A program made the position numbers and the translations under genes. A DNA stretch of 5,943 nt from Rhodoferax sp. OV413 (lineage in GTDB: Bacteria; Pseudomonadota; Gammaproteobacteria; Burkholderiales; Burkholderiaceae_C). Positions 1-5,212 of the stretch are shown one piece after another (position 1 is the first letter of the stretch; every line of letters starts with the position of its first letter). The DNA is taken from contig CAMATS010000155.1 of NCBI GenBank assembly GCA_945861195.1, positions 1-5,943 of the forward strand. The letters run 5' to 3'. Under the pieces are notes generated by a model, which had not been told where the DNA came from, did no database searches, and was given only the letters and a program-made list of their open reading frames with translations.

Positions 1-431
1 AGCGAATCAATATTGTCCCGATAAAAAGCCCGTTCCTGCACTTCGTCCATGCCATACAAAAATCGCGTGTTGTAGATGCCATGGCTCATGACACCCCACT
101 GGCGCTGACGGATCAGTGCCGCAATATCAGGGAAATGGTCCAAAAGGGCGAGGTTGAGGGATACGGTGGGGCGAACTGGGTAGTCCTGCAGCACCTCGTC
201 CATTCGCCACAAGCCCACGCGGTTGCCGTAATCCCGAAAACCATATTCCCGCACGTCAGGGTGAGAGGGCACCCGGTCCCAGGTTTCGCGGCCGACGGCG
301 GGCGGCGGGGTGTACTCGTAAAACTCAATATTGGGAACAATCCACACGGCCAGGCGTTTGCCTCCCGGCCACTGGATGGGAGGCCGGCTGCTCACCGGCG
401 CATAACGGACAAAGTCGCGAATGGATTTCAT
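1..431 (-). CDS. Polysaccharide deacetylase / allantoinase-like (NodB-fold) protein, C-terminus off the window
   Basis: Only the first 143 codons are visible; the gene runs off the left edge. Family members are roughly 290-320 aa, so about half is present. The translation begins MKSIRDFVRYAPVSSRPP and continues with WPGGKRLAVWIVPNIEFYEY (21-40), YGNRVGLWRMDEVL (68-81), RPTVSLNLALL (87-97) and MSHGIYNTR (115-123). This pattern is typical of the PuuE-like branch of NodB polysaccharide deacetylases, which hydrolyse C-N bonds such as ring amides. His117 in SHG is the likely metal ligand. The canonical NodB TFDDG motif is replaced by the PNIEFYEY segment, as in atypical members. ATG 431 is the first possible start after an in-frame TAA (459-461); no good Shine-Dalgarno precedes it, so coupling to the MmgE/PrpD gene, which ends 33 nt upstream, is likely. 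The substrate is unknown. I am confident of the family but not of the reaction. Confidence 0.85.
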   Translation of the reverse strand, partial: MKSIRDFVRYAPVSSRPPIQWPGGKRLAVWIVPNIEFYEYTPPPAVGRETWDRVPSHPDVREYGFRDYGNRVGLWRMDEVLQDYPVRPTVSLNLALLDHFPDIAALIRQRQWGVMSHGIYNTRFLYGMDEVQERAFYRDNIDS

Positions 432-464
432 GCCAGGGCAATCGTTTTCAGTAAGGAATTATGC

Positions 465-1841
465 TCAGTTGAGGACCGGTAGCAGTATGTCTGCAGCCCC
501 GGCGAGCGTGACCAATTTTTGAAGGCTCTGGTACAGGTGTTCCCCGGTCGCAGTGTCAACTTTGGCATGGCGCACGCAGCCCATGAATTTGGCATGCACA
601 TCCGTCGCGGACAGGGGCGTGTCGGCATGCCCAGTGGCACGTCGTACTTGGCTGGTGCTCACCGTTGTGCCATCCCGCAAATGCACGGTAACCTGGTCAA
701 ATGGCGCTGCATCTCGCCAGTCTGGTTCAAAAGCGCTGGTGGTCTCCAGCGTGATGCAACCCATCAGCGCTTGCATTGCCGGGTCGAGGACCACAACATC
801 CTGCAATTCGTTGAAACCAACTGCGTTGTGGCGCAGGGCGCTCGCAATGGCAAACTCCAGGCTGAACTTGGCCTCCAGTGCATTTTGCGGGCGGTGGTAG
901 GGCATCACGGCTGCGTGGCGCTCGCTGATGAGGGCGACCATTTTTTTGACTTGGGCCGGGTCAATCCGCGTACGCTGGTTGAGCCCCAAAACGGCGTCTA
1001 TGCTGCGTTGCGCAGCGCCAACAACCGGGTATTTTTTTATGTTCAGCCGGCGGGCGCTGATGTGCCAATTGTCATCACGGTGAATGGGTGACTGGAGGTC
1101 TACATTGCCAAGCGGTGAGAATGCGCGCAATAGGCCGTGCCGCCCTTCGAGAGCGGTCCCGCTGGCTTCCAGGCCGCAGGCGGCCATCGCTGCTGCTGTG
1201 ACGCCGGCGCTGGCGGCGCGGCCACCATGGTAGGGCTTGGCCATGGTGCCAAAATTCTCAAAAATGCCCCCGGCACTTGATGCTGCCAGTGCCAGGGCGT
1301 GCCGGGTTTGCGTCGCGCTCAGTCCCTGGACGACGGCCGCGGCTGCCGCGGCACCCACGGTGCCGAGGATGGCCGTTGGATGCCAACCCTTATCGTAATA
1401 AAGATCTTTTTCCCGAAGAAACAGGTCGGCCCAGACTTCGTAGCCGACAGCATAGGCTCTGGCCATCGTGGCGCCAGATGCCGGATGAGCGTCTGCCACC
1501 GCCAGAATGGTAGGGACCAGGACGGCACTGGGATGGTTGGAAAAAGCGAAATCGTCATAGTCCAGCGCGTGCGCGGCTGTTGCATTGACCAGTGCGGCCT
1601 GGGCGGCCGGTAGCGCCCCCTCGCAAGAGACCACGCGTGCATGGGGCTGGCCGCCTTGCATGAGTGCCCACTGTGTCAGTCTGCAAACTGCGTTTTCGCG
1701 GGCCCCTGCCAGCATCACGCCGATGGCGTCGGTAAACCCCAGAACCACTACCTCCTGTATCTCGGGTGGCATTGTCCAGGCCGCCGAGTCAGCAATGAAG
1801 TCTGCATATGCTTGCGTCAGAGGGGGTGTTATTGCATGCAA
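465..1841 (-). CDS. MmgE/PrpD family protein
   Basis: 458 aa, normal length for the MmgE/PrpD family (2-methylcitrate dehydratase, cis-aconitate decarboxylase, iminodisuccinate epimerase and many uncharacterised members). Family blocks seen in order: HALDYDD (91-97), HP (103-104), GWHPTAILGTVGAAAAAA (152-169), the signature GTMAKPYHGGRAASAG (198-213), and KKYPVVGAAQRSIDA (269-283). Asp94, His103, His154 and Lys202 fall where active-site residues are expected in cis-aconitate decarboxylase; the later active-site His of that enzyme corresponds by my alignment to Gln278, which argues against decarboxylase activity. The start is TTG 1841: an in-frame TGA lies about 10 codons upstream, no ATG or GTG lies between, and the first in-frame ATG (codon 24) would cut into the first conserved helix. 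A weak GGA Shine-Dalgarno-like sequence lies a few bases upstream. It is cytoplasmic, with no signal peptide. It leads the leftward operon with the deacetylase-like gene. Substrate undetermined; a dehydratase, hydratase or isomerase of a carboxylic acid is most likely. Confidence 0.93.
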   Translation of the reverse strand: MHAITPPLTQAYADFIADSAAWTMPPEIQEVVVLGFTDAIGVMLAGARENAVCRLTQWALMQGGQPHARVVSCEGALPAAQAALVNATAAHALDYDDFAFSNHPSAVLVPTILAVADAHPASGATMARAYAVGYEVWADLFLREKDLYYDKGWHPTAILGTVGAAAAAAVVQGLSATQTRHALALAASSAGGIFENFGTMAKPYHGGRAASAGVTAAAMAACGLEASGTALEGRHGLLRAFSPLGNVDLQSPIHRDDNWHISARRLNIKKYPVVGAAQRSIDAVLGLNQRTRIDPAQVKKMVALISERHAAVMPYHRPQNALEAKFSLEFAIASALRHNAVGFNELQDVVVLDPAMQALMGCITLETTSAFEPDWRDAAPFDQVTVHLRDGTTVSTSQVRRATGHADTPLSATDVHAKFMGCVRHAKVDTATGEHLYQSLQKLVTLAGAADILLPVLN

Positions 1842-1842
1842 T
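1831..1842. promoter_or_regulatory. Perfect 12-bp palindrome over the MmgE/PrpD start codon (candidate operator)
   Basis: ATTGCATGCAAT reads the same on both strands and covers the TTG start codon (1839-1841) of the leftward gene. TTGnnnnCAA-type palindromes are common binding sites of GntR-family (FCD) regulators of acid catabolism, so an operator is plausible. It could also be chance. A related half-site (GCATACAAT) lies at 1919-1927. Confidence 0.35.
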
Positions 1843-1881
1843 TTATGCCGTCCAAATCTTGGGAAAAGTCAATCAAGAAGG

Positions 1882-1911
1882 ATTTTATGGATCATTTATG
1901 TTTGTTGGCAA
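1882..1911 (-). promoter_or_regulatory. Candidate sigma70-type promoter for the leftward operon
   Basis: Read on the minus strand: -35 TTGCCA (1911-1906, 5 of 6 to TTGACA), 18-nt spacer, -10 TAAAAT (1887-1882, 5 of 6 to TATAAT). Transcription would begin near 1875, giving a leader of about 35 nt before the TTG start of the MmgE/PrpD gene. The match is good for an AT-rich intergenic region but rests on sequence alone. Confidence 0.4.
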
Positions 1912-1933
1912 GTATTATGCATACAATTCTGAT
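1905..1933 (+). promoter_or_regulatory. Candidate sigma70-type promoter for the rightward operon
   Basis: -35 TTGGCA (1905-1910, 5 of 6), 17-nt spacer, -10 TCTGAT (1928-1933, 4 of 6). The -35 box overlaps that of the leftward promoter on the other strand (TTGGCAA, 1905-1911), so the two would be back to back and likely co-regulated. TACAAT (1922-1927) is a better -10 hexamer but has no good -35 at the right distance. Transcription would begin about 16 nt before the amidase start. Confidence 0.3.
1916..1923. promoter_or_regulatory. TATGCATA palindrome in the divergent promoter region (candidate operator)
   Basis: This 8-bp perfect palindrome lies inside the spacer of the candidate rightward promoter. 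Together with the following bases it gives GCATACAAT, matching 8 of 9 positions of the right half of the 12-bp palindrome at 1831-1842. The two centres are about 83 bp apart, close to a whole number of helical turns. A regulator binding both sites is conceivable; support is from symmetry and placement only. Confidence 0.25.
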
Positions 1934-1955
1934 CTGCGCAACCTTTGGAAAATGA

Positions 1956-3257
1956 ATGGACTTGTGGCAATTGACGGCGAGTGAAGCGGGCGCCCGGATG
2001 GCGGACGGTACGCTGAGCAGCGAGGACTACACCCGCGCCTGTCTGGCCAGAATTGTCGACCGCGAGCCGCTGGTGAAGGCCTGGGCTCATCTGGACGCTG
2101 AAGGCGCGCTGGCGCAGGCTCGTGCTCGCGACCGGGAGCCTCGACGCAGCCCCTTGCATGGCCTGCCTGTTGGTCTAAAGGATGTGATCCGGACCAAAGA
2201 TTTGCCAACCACTTTCAATTCACCGATCTACGCAGGGCATCAGGCGAATGAGGATGCCCACAGTGTGGCCGTCCTGCGAGCGCTCGGTACTGTGGTGCTG
2301 GGAAAGACACAAACGCTGGAGTTTGCTTGCGGCGGTCAATTTCCTCAGACCTGCAACCCCTGGGATTTGTCGCGCACGCCTGGCGGGTCTTCGTCCGGGT
2401 CGGGCGCTGCGGTAGCTGATGGCATGGTCCCGCTGGCGTTGGGTACGCAGACCGGCGGTTCAACCATTCGACCCGCAGCATTTTGCGGTGTCTACGGCAT
2501 GAAACCAACCTGGGGTCGCATTCCATTTGACGGCATCAAGAGTTTTGCGCCGCATTTGGACACGGTGGGCCTGTTTGCCCGTAGCGTTGACGACCTTCGG
2601 CTCTTGCTTCACGCGTATGCCCTGCATGACCTGCCAGCCCCCGTGGTGCCCAGTTGGCGCGAACTGCGGCTGGGCATCTGCCGCACACCTTACTGGGACC
2701 AGGCAGAGCCCCAAGCTCAGTCTGCTTTCGAGGCCACATTGGCTCGATTGCAGGATGCCGGTGTGCGCTTGATCGAGCTTCCGTGGGCCCCGGAATTTGC
2801 CGATATCAACCGCTGGCAGGACGACATCATGCAGGACGGAGGGCGCTCAGCGTTCTGGCCGGAAATGCTGCTCGAACCGGATCGGCTGCATGGCGATTTC
2901 AAGGCCAAACTACACAATCACCTGGGACTGACCCCTGAACGCATGCGGTCGTCGCTGGATTCTGTGGGTCGGTGCCGTATGGCCTTCGAGCAGTCCATGA
3001 CGGGTGTGGACGCTGTGCTGGGCCTGAGCGCCCCGGGCGTAGCACCTTCGGGACTTCAAACCCAAGGCATGGCGACGTTCAACCGCCTTTGGACAGCGCT
3101 GCAAGTTCCCTGCATCACCATGCCGGCGTTATGGAGCGCCGAGGGCCTGCCCATGGGGCTGCAATTGACGCATTGCCGCTATGAGGACCATCGTTTGCTC
3201 GAAGTTGCGGCCAGCCTGGCGCCTTTACTTGACCTGAGAAAGAACCCATGGAACTGA
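1956..3257 (+). CDS. Amidase-signature family hydrolase
   Basis: 433 aa, within the usual range of the amidase signature (AS) family, which hydrolyses carboxamides to acid plus ammonia or amine in the cytoplasm. The Ser-cisSer-Lys triad is complete: Lys75 in LHGLPVGLKDVI, cis-Ser145 in TPGGSSSGSGAAVADG, and nucleophile Ser169 in GTQTGGSTIRPAAFCGVYG. The 24-residue distance between the two serines matches characterised members (FAAH 217/241, malonamidase 131/155). A C-terminal GLPMGLQL block, typical of AS enzymes, is present near residues 393-400. ATG 1956 directly follows a TGA and has GGA at 1947-1949 as Shine-Dalgarno; the N-terminus (LWQLTASEAGARMADGTLSSEDY) is the normal family start. 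Its end overlaps the YrdC-like gene by 10 nt. It lacks the partner subunits expected for a tRNA amidotransferase (GatA), and context favours catabolism. The actual amide substrate cannot be read from sequence; neighbours suggest the acid product is passed to CoA activation. Confidence 0.94.
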   Translation: MDLWQLTASEAGARMADGTLSSEDYTRACLARIVDREPLVKAWAHLDAEGALAQARARDREPRRSPLHGLPVGLKDVIRTKDLPTTFNSPIYAGHQANEDAHSVAVLRALGTVVLGKTQTLEFACGGQFPQTCNPWDLSRTPGGSSSGSGAAVADGMVPLALGTQTGGSTIRPAAFCGVYGMKPTWGRIPFDGIKSFAPHLDTVGLFARSVDDLRLLLHAYALHDLPAPVVPSWRELRLGICRTPYWDQAEPQAQSAFEATLARLQDAGVRLIELPWAPEFADINRWQDDIMQDGGRSAFWPEMLLEPDRLHGDFKAKLHNHLGLTPERMRSSLDSVGRCRMAFEQSMTGVDAVLGLSAPGVAPSGLQTQGMATFNRLWTALQVPCITMPALWSAEGLPMGLQLTHCRYEDHRLLEVAASLAPLLDLRKNPWN

Positions 3258-3979
3258 TCAATCGCGGTGCTGAGCCTGATCCCGCCACGGTGGGACTGGA
3301 CGCCAGAAAAGCATTCCAAATCATGATCAGTGGCGGGGTGGCTGTCCTGCCGCTGAGTGTGTCTTACGCCATATTCGCGAATACTGCCCATGGCGTTGAG
3401 CGCATTTACAAGCTAAAAAATCGCCCGCAAACCAAGCCCAATGGGGTGATTGGTAACTGGGATATTTTTTCTGATGTCTTTCAGACTGAGAGCCGTGATC
3501 GGGACTTGGTGCGTTGCCTCACACTTGACAATGACCTGCCGCTGTCCATTGTCGCGCCGTTCAATCCCCATCACGACTGGCTGCGAACCGTTGAATTCGG
3601 CGCGCTCCGTCGCTCCACCAAAGCGCTGACCATGGACTTGCTGATGCATGCTGGGCCTCTGCACGATGAGCTGGCCCGAATGAGTCTGGAATCAGCCAAG
3701 CCACTGATGGGGTCTTCTGCGAACCTCTCAGGTTCAGGCAGTAAATTCAGACTGGAAGATGTTCAGGAATCGTTGCGGCAAGGCTGTGATCTGGTTCTCG
3801 ACTATGGCACATCGCGCTACATCAATGCCATGCAAATGGGAAGCACCATCATCGAATTGCCTAGTTGGAAAATACTGCGTTGGGGTGGCTGCTTTGAAGA
3901 GCAGTCCCGCTTGGTCCAAAAGCATTTTGGTATCAGTCTTACCCCGCGTCCGGCCTCTGGTCCATGGACGCTGGTGTGA
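3248..3979 (+). CDS. Divergent YrdC/Sua5-like domain protein (not the standard t6A enzyme)
   Basis: 243 aa. YrdC/Sua5 proteins bind ATP and make threonylcarbamoyl-AMP for tRNA t6A; related domains occur in HypF and carbamoyltransferases. Retained here: the KxRPxxKP motif (Lys57-Asn-Arg59-Pro, Lys63-Pro64), SSANLSG (156-162), and the closing MGSTIIELPSWKILRWGG block (197-214), corresponding to the usual STxVDxT...ILRxG. Altered: the normal PT(D/E)TVYGL segment is PLSVSYAIFA (35-44), and the AVRxPxHP segment reads KALTMDLLMHAGPLHDELA (125-143), without its Arg. The fold and nucleotide site are probably kept, but the acceptor site is changed. The start at ATG 3248 overlaps the amidase end by 10 nt, with a weak purine-rich GAGAAAG ahead, so translational coupling is likely; 27 nt separate it from the CoA-transferase. 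Operon position suggests a role in the same pathway, perhaps handling a carbamoyl- or acyl-adenylate. This role is inferred; I do not recognise a characterised orthologue. Confidence 0.85.
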   Translation: MELINRGAEPDPATVGLDARKAFQIMISGGVAVLPLSVSYAIFANTAHGVERIYKLKNRPQTKPNGVIGNWDIFSDVFQTESRDRDLVRCLTLDNDLPLSIVAPFNPHHDWLRTVEFGALRRSTKALTMDLLMHAGPLHDELARMSLESAKPLMGSSANLSGSGSKFRLEDVQESLRQGCDLVLDYGTSRYINAMQMGSTIIELPSWKILRWGGCFEEQSRLVQKHFGISLTPRPASGPWTLV

Positions 3980-4006
3980 TGCAACGGCAAGTAAGCGGTA
4001 GCGACC

Positions 4007-5203
4007 ATGGCACTTGAGCATTTGATCGTCCTGGATTTGACCCACATGCTGTCTGGACCGTACGGCACCATGATGCTGGCAGACTTAGGCGCCCGCACCA
4101 TCAAGATAGAGCCGCCTGGATCGGGTGAGGCAACCCGACGCCTTCTTGAGCACGACAAGGACTACGCGGCCGATGGCATGGGGGCCTACTTCCTCACGCT
4201 TAACCGCAACAAAGAGAGCGTTTGCATCGATTTGAAGAGTCAAGAGGGCCGGCAGGTATTCCTGGATCTGGTGCGTTTGGCGGATGTGGTGTTTGATAAT
4301 TTCAGCGTCGGTGTAACCCAGCGACTCGGGATTGACCACTCAGTGCTGGCCGGCGTCAACCCGAGAATCATTACGTGCTCTGTCACAGGGTTTGGCGAGA
4401 CTGGTCCGGACATCCACCGACCGGCTTTCGATCAAGTAGTGCAGGCCATGGGCGGTGGCATGTCCATTACCGGAACACCCGAGACCGGACCGACTCGCAG
4501 TGGCATCCCGATCGGTGATCTGGGAGGCGGCCTGTTTGGCACGCTGGGCGTATTGGCTGCGGTCGCAGAGCGGGAGCGCAGTGGCAGGGGGCAGCATGTG
4601 GATGTCGCCATGTTGGATGCCCAAATCTCCATGCTCAATTACATGGCGACCATGAACCTGATGTCAGACATCGTGCCGCAAGGCGCAGGCAATGGCCATT
4701 TTGTGCATGTGCCTTACAACAGCTACCCAACGTCTGATGGTCATATCATCGTCGCCTGCATTGGGGACCCTTTCTTTGTGCGTTTTGTGGACTTCATTGA
4801 CATCCCTGAACTGCGAAATCCTGAATTGACAGCGCAGCCGGTTCGTTTCGCCAAAAAGGCCGAGATTGATGCCCTTATTGCAGCCAAGTTGAAGACGCAG
4901 TCGACCGCCTTTTGGCAGGAAGCACTGGATGCGGTCAGGATACCCAATGGCCCGGTGAACAATTTCGCGCAAGCCCTGAACAGCGCTCAAGTACGGGCCA
5001 GGCAGATGGTGGTATCCGTCGCGCTCAAAAATGGGCAGTCACTGGAAATGCCTGGCAACCCCATCAAATTGTCTGACGCGGCAGAGCCGCGTTACACCTG
5101 CCCACCCGGCCTGGGCGAACACACCGAGCGTGTGCTGCGCGAATTGGTTGGCTACAGCACGGAACAGTTGACGCACTTGAAGCGAGCGGGCGTGATTGCC
5201 TGA
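4007..5203 (+). CDS. CaiB/BaiF (class III) CoA-transferase
   Basis: 398 aa, the usual length for class III CoA-transferases, which move CoA between a donor thioester (often succinyl-CoA) and an acid, working as interlocked dimers in the cytoplasm. Motifs: LDLTHMLSGPYGTMMLADLGARTIKIEPPGSG (9-40), the nucleotide/CoA-binding LNRNKESVCIDLKSQEGR (65-82), ADVVFDNFSVGVTQRLG (92-108), and IGDLGGGLFGTLGVLAAV (169-186) with the catalytic Asp171 (Asp169 in formyl-CoA transferase). C-terminal PNGPVNN (313-319) is the conserved segment before the closing domain. ATG 4007 follows an in-frame TAA closely; Shine-Dalgarno is weak. The TGA stop is 9 nt before the lyase start and in the same frame. Pairing with an HMG-CoA-lyase homologue points to a 3-hydroxy-3-methylglutarate- or citramalate-like acid as substrate, by analogy with succinate-hydroxymethylglutarate CoA-transferase. 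The family is certain; the substrate is inference. Confidence 0.94.
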   Translation: MALEHLIVLDLTHMLSGPYGTMMLADLGARTIKIEPPGSGEATRRLLEHDKDYAADGMGAYFLTLNRNKESVCIDLKSQEGRQVFLDLVRLADVVFDNFSVGVTQRLGIDHSVLAGVNPRIITCSVTGFGETGPDIHRPAFDQVVQAMGGGMSITGTPETGPTRSGIPIGDLGGGLFGTLGVLAAVAERERSGRGQHVDVAMLDAQISMLNYMATMNLMSDIVPQGAGNGHFVHVPYNSYPTSDGHIIVACIGDPFFVRFVDFIDIPELRNPELTAQPVRFAKKAEIDALIAAKLKTQSTAFWQEALDAVRIPNGPVNNFAQALNSAQVRARQMVVSVALKNGQSLEMPGNPIKLSDAAEPRYTCPPGLGEHTERVLRELVGYSTEQLTHLKRAGVIA

Positions 5204-5212
5204 GCCGGAGCT

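Noticed and set aside
81..482. Plus-strand open frame of 133 codons
   Set aside because: It lies antisense to the deacetylase-like gene, whose minus-strand translation matches a known family; this frame has no recognisable motif.
519..1091. Plus-strand open frame of 190 codons
   Set aside because: Entirely antisense to the well-supported MmgE/PrpD gene and without family features; open because of high GC.
1641..1955. Plus-strand frame of 104 codons running into the intergenic region
   Set aside because: Mostly antisense to MmgE/PrpD; only the last 22 codons (from ATG 1887, with a good Shine-Dalgarno) deserve mention, and those are noted as a finding.
1956..3257. Calling the amidase GatA (Glu-tRNA amidotransferase subunit A)
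   Set aside because: No gatB or gatC neighbour is present, and the surrounding genes are catabolic; the motifs are generic to the amidase-signature family.
3248..3979. Annotating the YrdC-like gene as housekeeping tsaC (t6A synthesis)
   Set aside because: The PT(D/E)xVYGL and AVRxPxHP segments are not preserved and the gene is internal to a catabolic operon.
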